Assembly: GCA_025526915.1 (NCBI GenBank)
Contig: JAHLKH010000043.1
Coordinates: 107,210 to 171,209 of the forward strand
Length of the DNA: 64,000 bases
Reading direction: 5' to 3'
DNA from: Entophlyctis helioformis
Taxonomy: Eukaryota > Chytridiomycota > Chytridiomycetes > Chytridiales > Chytriomycetaceae
Shown: in pieces, positions 44,808-58,573 of the stretch
Numbering within the stretch: position 1 is the stretch's first letter
Layout of the letters: each line of letters opens with the position of its first letter
The notes under the pieces: model-generated
What the model was told of the DNA's origin: nothing
Databases searched by the model: none
The model's input: the letters and a program-made list of their open reading frames with translations, nothing else
Made by a program: the position numbers and the translations under genes

Positions 44808-45715
44808 ATGCGTCCGTTGACAGAGGAAGAGACCAAGGTGCGCAGGCTGTATCTGCGTCTGCCGCGCACTTCTATGCCACGCTCTGCCATGCCATGCCAC
44901 GCTCTGCTGCTGCCTCTGCTCTGCTGCTCACACTTCCCTGCCCATGCCATGCCCCATGCCTGCGTCTGTCGGCCGCATGTCCTCCTCGGCGTGCTGCCCC
45001 CCAGACCTTCTTTGAGAAGCTCGCCAAATAGTGAGTGCTCCTTTTTTTTTCTTCTCGTGGCCGTCGAATGCACCTCAGTCACTGACCGCCGCTCGCCTGC
45101 TTCCACTCGCCATCTGCCATGCTCCCCCTCCTCGTCCCCCTGCAGCATCGGCCGCAACATCTCACATCTCATTGACCGCCCTGATGAGCCGTACTGCTTC
45201 CGCATGCAGCGCGACCGTGTCTACTACGTCAGCGAGGCGATCATGAAGCGCGCGACGTCGGTTGCCCGCGAGCAGCTTCTGTCGCTCGGCATCTGCTTTG
45301 GCAAGTTCACCAAGACCGGCAAGTTCCGTCTGCACATCACCGCGCTCGACTACCTGGCACAGTTTGCAAAGTACAAGGTCTGGATCAAGCCCAACGGCGA
45401 GATGTCCTACATGTACGGCAACCACGTCCTCAAGGCACATCTCGGCCGTATCACCGAAGACACGCCAGAGCACCAAGGCGTGATCATCTACACCATGTCC
45501 GACATTCCCCTGGTGAGTGTTTGCTGATCTGGCAAGGCCACATGCCGTGCACGCACTCATGCCTCTCCTGCTTTCGTGCTCTCCTCTCTTGACAGGGCTT
45601 TGGCGTGACTGCAAAGTCTACTGCCGACGCGCGCAAGATGGAGCCCACGGCAATCTGTGTCTACCACCAGGCGGACATTGGCGAGTACCTGCGTGACGAA
45701 GACACGCTCTTCTAA
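44808..45715 (+). CDS. NIP7: 60S ribosome biogenesis factor NIP7
   Basis: NIP7 is a PUA-domain protein required for 27S pre-rRNA processing in pre-60S particles. Exons 44808..44837, 45005..45030 (26 nt), 45146..45512 and 45596..45715 keep phase and give 180 aa, the exact family length. Start [10 protein letters not shown] continues [20 protein letters not shown]. Then come [34 protein letters not shown], the PUA segment [36 protein letters not shown] and the terminal [16 protein letters not shown]. It is divergent from the uL15 gene, consistent with shared regulation of ribosome biogenesis. Confidence 0.97.
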
Positions 45716-46297
45716 TCCTTATACACCTTTTTAAGCATACATCTTCCTGTACATGAATTCCTATCTGCATTCACGCTTTCTGCATGCCCTGTCCATGTCT
45801 CGGCGCACTCCCTCTTGCTTGCGCATGCCTCTCCCCTACAACACACCCCACTCTGCCCTTACATTTGAGCTTGCCTCTCAGTGGCAATGCTCGCTGTGGC
45901 ACGCGTGGAAGATCAACACAAAAGATTCGCTAACACGGCCCGATACCCGTGGGCTAGGTTTGATAGTAGCTTTTGAACATACCCTTTTGCCTTCCTCTCT
46001 TGCTTTGCCCGTCAATGAATCCTTGGTTGTTGTACTTTTCTCTTATAGCCATGGCCGTGATCTCCAGCAACGCTTGGCGCATCAAATTATCAATACGCCA
46101 TGATCACACCACATTGCAGCCTGCCACAAAGAATCTGTCGTGGCATGGACAGACATCTGGAGGTCGCCAAGGACAACAACAAGAGGTATGTTGAAAAATG
46201 ATATTCTGATTAAAAAAGGGAAACCAATCAAGACCTAGATGGCATAAACACAAACAGAACCCAGGGCCCAAACATCCAAAGTGAGCGACCAAGAGCC
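45716..46297. other. convergent intergenic spacer, NIP7 / GH18 gene
   Basis: About 580 nt, AT-richer than its neighbours. I see no conserved ORF, repeat or RNA signature. It holds the 3' UTRs of two converging genes. Confidence 0.45.
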
Positions 46298-48241
46298 TCA
46301 AGAAGTAAACTCGGAAAACTTGGACGTAAACTCGAGGAGCTGCTGCTGGATCTTGGAGCTGTCGATATTGTTGCTGTTGTTGCCATTGTCGCGGTTGATG
46401 GACCAGAACGACAAGAGCGACACCCACGACGTGGACTTGGCAAACTCGACCACAGCATCGGCATTGTCGAGCGAAAAGACGCCAGTGCCGCCGTTGACGC
46501 CGATCATGGGAGTGATGCCGATATCGACAGCGAGGCCGAGTGCCTTGAGCTGCATGTGGGCAGCCACGGACGACAGGACGATGGTGTTGGCCAGGTTGGG
46601 CTGCGAGCCCGTGTAGTTTTGCGTGAGGAGGTTGATGAGGGCGGGCGGCTGGGCGGCATTGACGGCAGCCTGGATAAACGAGATCGCAGGGCCTGCGAAA
46701 CCAGTGCTGCCGACCGGGAGCGTGTAGATAAACTCGAGGTTGGAGTAGATGCTCAGGAGCGATTCAACGGCTGCGAGACGAGCCACGGTCGCATTGGCGT
46801 TGGCGAGCGTCGAGCCTTGGATGTTGAAGTCGAACTGGCGGATGCCGTAAAAGTCGATCAGAACGCGGTAGGCAGACAGCAGCTGAGCTGCAGTGCGGTT
46901 GGCTGCAGACAGCTCGACGCCGACCGGACCGCCAAACGATGCAATGACCTCGGCGCCGTTGGAGCGGGCGGCAACGATCCGCTGGTTGATCGTCGGGTTG
47001 CCTTGGCCTGGCAGAATGTCGTACGCACCGCCCCAGCTTGGCTTTCCGGCGTTGTTGACAATGAATGCGAACGTGACGTACTTGAGGTTCTGCGACTTGA
47101 CCGCCTGGCCAATGTCGAGGTTGAACTGGTCGGCCTTGAGGTAGGGCGAGAAGCGGCGAGCGGGAGGGTCGACCGGGCCGACACTGGGATACCACTCCAT
47201 CTTGGCATTGGCGCAAGGGACGAGAGAGAGCTTGTTGGTGAGCCAGTCGACGTCGAGACAGTTTCCAGTCGCGGCAGCCTTGATCTTCTTGTTGAAGCGA
47301 CCGAGCGTCCATCTCTGGTTGATGGCGGACGTGCTGCAGTTGTAGATGCCGATGGTGGAAGCACTGCCAACCGCGTTGACGTTTCCGCCAAAGACGTCGG
47401 TGCAGAATCCGGTGGCGACATTCAGGAGACGGTCGAGTTTGTCGGCTTGGAAGATGGAGCAGCGCTGAGCAATGCCGAGAACCTTTTTGGGTCGAGTGAC
47501 ACCGCCCTGGAGAGGTGCGAGGGTTGCAGATGGCAGGTGGCAAGTGGCAGATGCAGATACATGAATCTCGTGAGTGACAGCGCGTCGGACATGTCGGACA
47601 AAGGCGGACAACGCGACATGAATGATAATCAATCAACGTACTGCACACTTGTGGTTAAAGTCCTTGTGGCGGATCAGAATGCTCTTGGGGCGGTTCTCGG
47701 GACTAAACTTGGCCAGAGTGTAGCCAGCGCCAGGCGCCGAGCAGCTGCGTAGAACGACACCGCCACTTGGGCCGACGGCAACACAGTTGTTTGTGTTGAA
47801 GACGCGCAGAGCACCGCTAGAAAGGCGCGTGTATCGCTGGCCGGTCGTGTTGAAGCAAGTGCTGAGGACGATGTTCGAGTTGATGGTGGTGACGGTGTTG
47901 CCAGAGACGGTCAGACACCAGCCGGTCAGCGGGTTCTTGATGTTGGAGTTGGAGATGCTCGCTGGGACGGAGAAGGTGGCGCAAAAGTCATCGGTCGTGA
48001 GGGGCTTGTTGATGACGGCAGCGCCGTTGGTGCCCTTTGTGTTGATGAATGGGTGGATGAGACGTGCAAAAGAGATGGACAGGCGAGATAAGATGCGTAA
48101 GATTGGGGGCCAAGGAGCATGACAAGTCATGGCAAGCACTCATGAACGTACAACACACTGGCCAGGAGTCGTGAGCCAGACAAGGTTCTGGGCGCTGGCA
48201 AGCGAGGCGAGCGAGGCAAGAGCAATGGCGAGAACGTGCAT
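46298..48241 (-). CDS. secreted ricin-B-lectin / GH18 protein with degenerate chitinase active site
   Basis: Exons 48241..48152, 48034..47642 and 47506..46298 keep phase and give 563 aa. Residues 1-17 (MHVLAIALASLASLASA) are a signal peptide. One ricin-type beta-trefoil follows (SNIKNPLTGWCLTVSGN, NNCVAVGP), with a second lectin-like part in FCTDVFGGNVNAVG and TGNCLDVDWLTNKLSLVPC. The GH18 barrel begins around FSPYLKADQFNLDIGQAV and has VTFAFIVNNAGKPSWGG, AEVIASFGGPVGVEL and the late strand IGITPMIGVNGGTGVFSLDN with LLSFWSINRDNG. The catalytic DxDxE motif reads DFNIQ and the MDY motif reads QNY, so hydrolysis is doubtful. A cell-wall or carbohydrate-binding lectin role is the safer inference. 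Confidence 0.88.
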
Positions 48242-48949
48242 GGTGGCAAGAGAGAGCGTGTATAGTGTATGCAGTCGAGCGACTGGTCTAGGGGTTTATG
48301 CACACGGCGGCGTGTCTAGAAGAGGGTTGCTGCAGGTGCGTGTCTTGTTCTTGCGGCAGTCGCGGTCGTCGAAGTGCAAGAGCAGGTGAAGAGGTGCGAG
48401 AGCAGGCGGGCAGGCAGTCAGGCGGGTTGGATCTCAAAAGCGAGCGAGCGAGCGAGCTGGGTTGGCGAGAAGCAGACGGGCGAGCACGCATGCCTTTTGA
48501 ATGGCAGCGGCGAGCAGGTCACGTTGGCGACGGGCAGCGGGATGTCGAGGGGGGATGTGATGCTGAGGGGGGCATGTGCGTGCAGCCAGACCCCGCCCGC
48601 CCTGAATCGGAGACACAAGGGCGAATCATCTGGCTGTGCGCATTATCAAATATCAGAGTGGTGCCGGGCAGCGTGTGTCCGACGGCGGCTGCATCTGGAC
48701 AGCGACTGGGCAGCGACCGGGCAGCACATCATCTGACGGCAGCAGTCGGACGGCAGCGGCTGGACCGCCTCTCGTCTGCTTCGAGGCGAGCGTCGGAATG
48801 TTTCTGCGGAGATCCAGCTGAGATTGTCGGCGTGGCGCGCGCGTGTTTGCTCGCGTCACAGCCTGACCCATCATGAACTGACCAACATGCAGCTTGAAGA
48901 AGATTGTATTGCGCACTTGACGCACAAGACAGAAGAGCCATCGCCCGCA
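48242..48949. other. intergenic gap upstream of the GH18 gene
   Basis: About 700 nt between the GH18 start and the RPN11 stop, both minus strand. It contains a GCGA tetranucleotide run (about 48440-48460). No supported gene. It should contain the GH18 promoter; an ACTATACAC sequence about 10-20 nt upstream of the start is a weak TATA candidate. Confidence 0.4.
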
Positions 48950-50667
<1,718 letters not shown>

Positions 50668-50793
50668 TTTCGCGCGTTGAGCAAACGTTGGACAGGCTGC
50701 GCATTCCAATGCCAGTCAGAGTCGGGCTCGGATACGCCTGCCACAGTGGCCCTGCTGAGCACGCCTTGCAACCATCGTGGACGGGCATTGCGT

Positions 50794-52123
50794 TCATTCA
50801 GACGCAGGGTCTGCTGGTGGATCTGCTGGTGGATCCGCACAAAACGCAGACGGCACCGTATGTGGCTCATAGGCTGGCGGCGGCTTACCAACAAGCTCAA
50901 ACACTGCCCGCATGTCGTCCGTGTACTGACCATCCAGCCCACGCACGTACAGATCCTGCACCGGATACTCCTCTGGCCCTGAGTGCGCATCATGATCGCC
51001 ATCTCCTTGGCGCCACGCAAACACAAACACGGAAAACAGCGCCGCTTTGCCAACCATGCCATGCACATCGCAGCGTCGCAGAACACGCAGTCCAACATCC
51101 CGCCCGGCAAGCTCCGTGCGCGGAATCTCGCTCGCCGTCTGGCACACCACAAACCGCGCGTTCCGGTGCACGGCAAGGTGCCGCACAGCAGCACGGCAGT
51201 ACGTCTCAATTCCGCCCCGGAACTCAAACGCACACATCCCGCGTCCAGCATTCAGCGGCAGAGATCCATTTGGTGGCGGAAAGTATGGCGGCGTGCCCGT
51301 CACCAGATCGTACTTGGCGTCGTGCGGAATCAGGGCGTTTGCTGGGTCGCCGCCTTCGGCCAGGACGCGCAGGTCACCGTGGACTACGCGGCATTGATGT
51401 GATGAGGTGTCCATGCCGTTGAAGGATATGGTGCGGCGTGCCAACTCGACATGGCGTGACTGTGCTTCGATGCCCAGACTGGCTGTGAGCGTGTCGTGGA
51501 ATGCCCATCCGATCATGGTCAACACAGATCCAAGACCTGTGCCAATGTCGAGATGCGATGACAACCCGGCGGTGCTGCCGGCTGTGGCCTGCAGCGATCG
51601 CATTTCGCTGATGGCAACGGCCGCTGTGCAGACATCGTCGGTCGTGTACCGGTGTCCCTTGTCCAGCTGGTAGATGCACCAGTGCCCGGAGATGGACGAC
51701 AGAAACTGCCACAGGATTGCCGTCAGCACTCTTGCAGAGATCAGCACGCCAAGCGATGCCACGCCTACTCACTTCGCCCGGGCCAGGTGCTGCGTCCGTG
51801 TCCGCCATGCGTTTGGCAGAGTGCGGTCCAGGCACGGTCCATCCATCCGGTGGCTTGAATGGCCGCAGCGGCTCTTGTGCGGGCTCGTACAGCGTCTTGG
51901 GCGGCAGCCGGCCGCGACCATTGCACACTGTGCATGCTGGCAACGCGGCTTGCTCCAGCTCCTTGGCGCGCTTGTCCTTGATGGGCCGAAGTCCAGACCC
52001 ACGGCACTTCCAGCACACAGACGCCAGTGCATCCGGCGCCGCCGAGTCCCCCTCGAGCGTCTCGGCCAACGCTGGCGCTGCCTCGTAGGTCGCCGCTGTG
52101 TCGACCAGTGCCGAATCTTGCAT
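50794..52123 (-). CDS. TrmN6-like SAM-dependent methyltransferase with N-terminal DnaJ-type zinc-finger motifs
   Basis: Exon 1 ends at 51773 (GAA|GTGAGT) and exon 2 is 51705..50794, in phase. The start at ATG 52123 (MQDSALVDTAATYE) is the first ATG in frame; the frame is open further upstream but without ATG. The N-terminal region has two CxxCxGxG motifs, CWKCRGSG and CTVCNGRGR, like half a DnaJ zinc finger. The catalytic domain begins HWCIYQLDKGHRYTTDDV and has SAM motif I LDIGTGLGSVLTMIGW, motif II GIEAQSRHVELARR and catalytic motif DLVTGTPPYFPPP, a variant of the NPPY motif of N6-adenine methyltransferases. TrmN6 methylates A37 of bacterial tRNA-Val; the eukaryotic substrate is unknown. 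Divergent ADAT1 starts 12 bp away. Confidence 0.82.
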
Positions 52124-52135
52124 GGGTTTCCGTGA

Positions 52136-53766
52136 ATGGCGGAAACCGTTGCTCAGGTCGTCGTCGACCAGTTCGGCAAGCTGCCCAAGCGAGGCCGGCC
52201 GTGCATGCGCTCGGGCGGCAGGCGAGAGTGGACGGTGCTTGCCGGCATCGTGCAAGAGACCCCCGATTCCGCCGGCTCTGGCACACGGCTGAGATGCGTT
52301 GCGCTTGGCACTGGACTCAAGTGTCTGCCCGAGTCGCTGCTTGTGTCGGACGGCTCAGTCGTGAACGACTCGCACGCCGAGGTCGTCTGTCGCCGCAACT
52401 TCCAGCGGTGAGCACCTTGCATGCACGCGCCGAGCTGCTCCCAACTCACGATCGCTGCGCTGCGCCGTGGCCAACAGATACCTCATGAACCAGTCGCTGC
52501 TGGTGCTCAAGGGCAAGCCGTCGCCAGTCGTCGAGCGCATTCAACCAACAGATCCGGCCGAGAACGCCAGCCGACTTCAGCATGCATGCTTCAAGATCAA
52601 GGATGGCGTCCGCTTCCACATGTACATTTCACAGAGCCCCTGTAAGTGGCGCTGGCGATTGCATTCCTGCGATGCCAAGCCATCCTTTCACCTGCTGACC
52701 AGGATGAATGCCGTCCGGCAGGTGGCGATGCGTCGATGCGTGCTCTTGACAAAGCGACTGCAAGCAAGGCGCCACAGCAACAACAGCCACAGGAGCAGCA
52801 TCAAGCATCCAACGATACAGCAACCACCAATACCGGAAAGCGCAAGCACGACGATCAGCTTCCAGAATCGTCAAAACGCCTTGCACTCTCGACAGACTCT
52901 GCAGTGGAAACCGCACTCACGTCAGGCCATGTGTTGCGAGGCAGATCCGACTTTACAGCATATGGCAAGCTGCGCACAAAGCCGTCACGGCCCGACGCTC
53001 CGCCGACCGCATCGCTCTCATGTAGCGACAAGATGGCTAAATGGACCGCATTGGGCCTGGGCGGTGCGCTGCTGTCCATGCTGCTGCCCAACCAGCCCGT
53101 CTTTCTCGCATCGATCACAGTGGGCGACCTGTTTGATGAGGATGCGTTGCGCGCGTCTCTGCTGGATCGCGTGGGGTGTGATAGGCATGTGGCAATCTTG
53201 CGGTCTGGAGTCGCATTTGAATGGGCACAGCCTTCAACAGATGCCGACGATCCCAAAGCCATTGGCGCTGATGCATGTGAGTGCCAACGTTCATTGTGTG
53301 ATTGGAGGCTTGTTGTCTGAGCACTGGCAGCCCTTGCTCCTGCGTCCTCCAGCCGTGTCGTGGTGTTTGGGCGAAGAGTCTGAGGCGATTGTTCAGGGCC
53401 GCAAGCAAGGAACAGCCATGCGCAACGGACGCTGGACAGACGCCTCACGGTAAGCCGCGCTGTCGGTTGGGCTCGTTGTGCTGCCCGCCACCGCTCACTC
53501 ACTGGGTTTCCAGTGTGCGGATCTGCAAAGCCGAAATGGCCAAGCTCTTTGGGCAGGTGCTTGAGCTGGCCACTCCACACGATCAACTTGATCAGTATGC
53601 GAACGCGGCCGAAGGGTCTCGACTCTCGTACTACCAGCTCAAGCAGCGAGCAGTGGCGTACCAGACTGCCAAGCGAGCACTTTATGCAGCTGACGGCGCG
53701 CTTTGCGGCTGGATCGTCAATCCGCCTCTGCTCGAAGAGTTTGACAGCCAGTGTATCATACCATGA
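52136..53766 (+). CDS. TAD1: tRNA-specific adenosine deaminase 1 (ADAT1/Tad1)
   Basis: Deaminates A37 to inosine in tRNA-Ala. Exons 52136..52407, 52478..52641, 52722..53276, 53353..53449 and 53514..53766 keep phase and give 446 aa. Active-site motif 1 is NDSHAEVVCRRNFQRYLMNQ (HAE), motif 2 is SPCGDAS (formed across intron 2), and the ADAR/Tad1 family signature SLSCSDKMAKWTALGLGGAL is complete, followed by GALLSMLLPNQPVFLASITV. The C-terminal helix region has RICKAEMAKLFGQV. A K/S/Q-rich insert of about 70 residues follows motif 2. Start MAETVAQVVVDQFGKLPKRG matches the family's opening. It is divergent from the TrmN6-like gene, so two tRNA-modifying enzymes may share one promoter. Confidence 0.95.
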
Positions 53767-54042
53767 CCCACGAGTCAGCACAGCCTGCATGGATGACGAG
53801 TGGACGACGCACATCCACAAGAGCGTAGGCAACCTAGACTGCTTCGCGGCCCGTTTGGCCGATCAGGAGGATCCCAGGCTCAATAAAACGCTGCTGGGCA
53901 TGACAGGCCCTGGGACGCATGCGACACGGCGCATCTAGGCAATCCGCGGCAGTGTTGGCAGTGTTGCAAGCGATGCTCGGCAGGGCCACTGTGGCAGGCC
54001 AATCGCGACACTCTCTCACGGGTATTTGAACGAGAGGTTTGA
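53767..54042. other. spacer between ADAT1 and element copy 2
   Basis: About 275 nt of 3' flank of ADAT1. No supported feature; identity with element copy 1 begins only at 54043. Confidence 0.45.
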
Positions 54043-54225
54043 GCCCGGTTCTCATACCATTACCCCTGGTGGAATATTCCTGATTGGTCAATCCTGGTGG
54101 AATCGCTGTGATTGGTCAACTCCTGGTGGACTCGCTGTGATTGGCCGATCTTGGTGGAATCGCTGTGATTGGTCGATCTAGAGAGCCCTTGCACGGTGCA
54201 GACACTGCGCGATGCGAGCACAGCA
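54043..54225. repeat. terminal repeat block of element copy 2: four ~28-bp units
   Basis: End segment 54043-54065, then four tandem units at about 54066-54179, each with ATTGG (inverted CCAAT) or a one-base variant and GGTGGAAT/GGTGGACT, then TAGAGAGCCC and an imperfect version of the stem-loop, then GATGCGAGCACAGCA. It is the reverse complement of 32822-32974, with one extra unit. It faces the XPG-like gene in the same sense as in copy 1. Confidence 0.93.
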
Positions 54226-55622
54226 GCAACGCGCCATGCCAGATCCAGACGCTGCTGCACTTGCCGCCCAACTGCACACAAGCAACAACGAGCCAAACGA
54301 CGACGACGGCAACGCAGGCGACAGCACGGATATGGGACAGCACTCGCTTGCTGGTCGAGTCCTTTCAGGGGAGACAGCGAGGCTCACTGCTCAAGGTGGC
54401 ATGCAGCAGGCCATGCAGCAGGCCATGCAGCAGAGCAGCGTGGTCGTGGCCGTCTGAGAGGCGTGCCCAACAAGGCGGGGCGGACAGAAGGCAGGCTGCA
54501 GACAGGCAAGCAGGTGCGTTGACTCGCTGTCTGTCCAGGCATGCTCCATTGCCCATCGACGACGACGGCACAGCAGTCTGACGGCCGTGGCTGTGTGGTC
54601 TTGGCACTGACTGCGTGCATGTCTGATGGGTCCAAACAGCAAGGGACGTCGGCAAGACGGCCGTGAACAGGGCGATCTGGTTGTTGTTCAAGAGGACAGC
54701 GAGAGCATTGGCATCGCAGGAGTGAGCTGCCTGGTGCATTCCGACTGCGACATGGGATGCAGCAGCAGCAGATGAGCAGCCACTGAGACGTGCTCGAAGG
54801 ACCGATCCTTGGAGTTGGCTGCAGGAACTGCTTGCTGGACAGCTGGATCGGCATGCCGACTTGGATGCCAAACTCGACAGTGGCAGCACACTCGACGAGC
54901 AGCACACTCGACGACACTGATCCAGACGAGATTGGTGAGGAGGACGCGAGTGCTGGCAGGCGTGTCTGGCCACATTGCACTTGGTGTGATGGCATCTTGG
55001 ATGCGATCCACTGAGCAGCAACTGGAGTGGCCAGACAGACCAAGCACTCTCCATTCATTCAACAACCACAACGACGAGATGATGGCGATGGTCCTGACTA
55101 TCCAAGTCTTGCATGCACTGTGCTTGTTGACAAGGACGATCCAGAGCAGAGGGGCGATGCAGACAGTGCGTCATCGGCCAACCTGTCCATGGACCAGCTG
55201 GCCAGTCAGGCAACACCAACTGCATCGCACTGAGTCACAATGCAGATGCATACCAGGATGGTTGTTGGATGCAGTGGGACATTGACTGAGAAGATGCTAC
55301 TCGGAGAGAGGCTCGTTGCAATGCGGCTCATGACATGCAAAGTGATGCTGCACAGTGCATATCAAGCTGCGCACTGAGTGGCATCACAACAATGACTGTG
55401 CCAGCAACACACGACTGCATCTTGAACGCCTGGCTGTTGGCTGTGCTCGCTGCTCGCTGCTCCCTCTATGGCTGTTGGGCAGTGGTCTGCGAGTGCCTGG
55501 ATGCTCGCTCTCTATCCACTCACTCTCTGTTTTCATGCAATGAAAAGTTCAACTCCGCCCATCAGATCTGATCAAAGCGCGCCACTTTGGAACGCGCCGT
55601 GTTTGCCCGCAAACAAACAGAT
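54226..55622. other. leader region of element copy 2, no supported gene
   Basis: About 1.4 kb. Small open stretches occur, for example one from 54212 with QQAMQQAMQQ repeats and acidic stretches such as DDTDPDEIGEEDASAG near 54915 and DKDDPEQRGDADSASS near 55130. They lack splice links and a partner in copy 1, so I do not call genes. It may be 5' UTR or decayed coding sequence. Confidence 0.4.
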
Positions 55623-55751
<129 letters not shown>

Positions 55752-55779
55752 CCCATCACACGCACCAGCACCACGCAAC

Positions 55780-58573
55780 ATGACGGTCCGCGGCTACTTG
55801 AGAATGCTCAAGCTAGGCTGTGCCGTCTGGCTCTACCTTGCTGGCACAGCACTCAGCCAGGTCGTGCAGCACGTGGTCCACAGCACACTGCAGCAACAGC
55901 GACCAGCAACAACAGCAACAGCAACAGCAACAGCAACAACAGACGACTTTGTCAGCAGCATGTTACACATTGACGTGCTAAGCGTATTCTACTCGCAGCT
56001 CATCGCCACAGCATCGTTCAGCTTGCCCGACTCCAAGGATGCCTGGAAGGCCATTATCGAGCCGGCCATCGAGCTGTTCATGGTGTCGGTCGGCGACGGC
56101 CACACCATCAAATTCCACATCGACGGTCGCCGCGGAGACGCAGGTATAAAGATCGAGCACCGACACCGCGCACTCAAGATGCTGCATGCGGCGGTCAAGG
56201 TCCTGCGGTATGCGTTCCGCCGTCAAGAATACAAGCAGATTGGGTTGATGACCAAGTAGGTTTGCTACTCTGTACTGTGTGGCTGCCTTACTAACCATCT
56301 TCTGCTGTCGGCCACTCAGAAAGGAGACCCATGCTCTCGGCCGATTTTTCACATTGACACAGACGGACAAACAGCACATTGTTGAGGCCCTCAACGAGCT
56401 TGTTGGCAAAAAGAAGGGATGCACGGTATGCTGGTGTGATTATGAGGCTGATGTATGCATCGCCCGCCATGTTCATGAGCCAAGGTAACATTGCCTTGGA
56501 TCATTCTGCCGTGACTGATGGCTCACAGTCTCCATTTTGTGACAGTGACAAGCCAGTCGTTGTTGTCTCCAATGACTCTGATCTGGTTGCTCATTGTGCT
56601 GGTCAATGTGGTGTCGTTGTGACCCACTTGCAGCATGGGCGGTTTAACCAGCCTCGCTCATACAACCATGGCGGTATCGCCTCAACTGCGTCTGCATTGG
56701 GCGTTCGGGATTTTCGCGGTGCATGTCAGGGTGTCGCAGCGTTTTCTCATACAGACTTTTTTGGCCGCAATCGCCATGGTGGGTTGCTGCGCCTGTTTTG
56801 TTGTCTGTCATGACTCACATGCCATTTGTTGTCTTCATGCGCAATTCTGCTTGTATTGCCTTCAGGGATCGCGGCCGCTGCCAAGTTCATTAACGCGTGG
56901 TTCGATCGCAAGGCGGCCAAGTTGGATGGCAAGGAGGCCGAGCTCTATAGAAAACTCGAGACTCCTGACGAGGCCAAGGTGTTCATGTATGACCTCAGGG
57001 ATGCGTACATCAAGGACTTGGCCAAGAGTCATGACAAGAGCCTCATACCAATGTTCAAGAACGCATTCTCAGTCTTTGTCGACTAAATCGAGCCCAAAGC
57101 GCCAGTTGGCACGTTTGCAGCCCCGATTGTCGCGAGGCAAGTCTATTCTTGAAGGATATCATGGACATATTGGCATTGACACGATTGCATGCCTTGCACA
57201 GATCTGGGCCTCAACAAGGCAATGCCAACCACATGTATGTCAACGTGACAGCCTCGGCTGAAGCCAAGTATGCATGCATGCCATCTGTGGTGTTTCTGGA
57301 AAACTGACATGGCTTTCCTGTTTCTGATGCTGCGATCTCGTTATTGTGCAGGTGCTCATCGCCTGGTTGCTGTTTGATCCATACTGCGCAGCAGCTGCAG
57401 CAGCAAGCCAAGACTGGTGTCCCACCTGTCCACTTGACGAGTGATCGCGTCAAACAGCTTGCCAATGGCATTGTTGCCAGCAGGCGGCTGGATGTGGCAT
57501 TCAAGGAGGTCAATGGCTGCCACGTGGCATTGGACGCCATCATAGAGCAAACAGTTGATCTCCTTGCAAGCAAGTATGATGGAGTCACTAGCCGTGACAT
57601 CCTCGCAGCCATCTGCAGGGCGGCTAGTGCACAGCTGCTGCAGATTGTGCACGAGCAGTCCATCGAGCCAGATGATTACATGGTGCTCAGTAAGGCGGAT
57701 CAGATGATTTGGCATGCTTTTGTAAGTTGCTGCACGGCTTGGATGCATGCCGTTGCTCTTGCACCACACACGGTTGTTGATCTTGAATGTGACTGACTTG
57801 ATCCACTGCTCCTGGACAGACTGTTGCTCCAAGAATGAAGACGCAGCTGGATGAGATCGTGCATCCACAAAATGCCCCCACCGGCATACAGCCACTCCAA
57901 GTATATTCTGCTTGCATTGAAATGGTTGATGCAATCCACTCACAGTGCCGTTTTTGTTGAATGTGCTATTGCAGATACAGGCAAGAAGAAGACCGAGTAC
58001 CGCGGACGGATCAGCACAAGAGTGGCGCCGGCAGACACGTTTGCAGTTATCCATGATGAGGCCACAAACCTGCTGAATGAGTTGAATGGCCTCAAGAATC
58101 GACGTATCAGCAAGGGCAATTCAATCACGCTCGTCAATCAGCAGCAAACGGCCATTGCCCTGCTGCAGAAAGTCATTGAGCAAGCTGCCGTGCGTCTCAT
58201 CTTCCACTGACAGTGTGTGCCTGTACTGATTTGGCACGATTGCTGACCATTCTACTCCACAGGCTGGTCCTCCTCCACTGCTGCCCAAGTCATCTGACAA
58301 CGATCGCCCTGAACAAGCACACCGCAAGAAACTTCTCATTGGTGTACTTGATGACACTAATACGACGGTAGGTTACAGGGCACCGTTGGTGATTGTGACT
58401 GTGTTGCGTGCACAAGGAAGGGATGCCTGATGCTGCATCCAACCACGGCAGGCGCCATTCCAATTCTCTGAGGAGACAGAGGCTGCACATGCAAAGGAGA
58501 ATGCCGAGCGAGCTGAGAAGGCTGCGACCGAGAATACCATCAAGAAAAACAAGAAGAAGTCAGGGCGACTGTA
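55780..58573 (+). pseudogene. XPG/FEN1-like nuclease of element copy 2, interrupted by a stop codon
   Basis: Start ATG 55780 gives [13 protein letters not shown], similar to the XPG/FEN1 N-terminus but with Thr instead of Gly at position 2. Exons 55780..56255, 56320..56484, 56546..56778 and 56866.. are in phase. Motifs: MLHIDVLSVFYSQL, IKFHIDGRRGDAG, CWCDYEADVCIARH, VVVVSNDSDLVAHC and TDFFGRNRHGIAAAAKF, the last formed across an intron. Acidic residues match the Rad2/XPG active site. A TAA at 57084-57086 follows AFSVFVD where copy 1 reads on. Beyond it the coding pattern resumes (GIDTIACLAQIW, DILAAICRAASAQLL, TGKKKTEYRGRISTR, LLIGVLDDTNTT) and ends KKNKKKSGRL. A 364-residue truncated product covering both XPG regions is still possible. 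Confidence 0.75.

Noticed and set aside
54212..55240. Several small open frames in the leader of element copy 2
   Set aside because: No counterpart in copy 1, no splice links between them and strongly biased composition.
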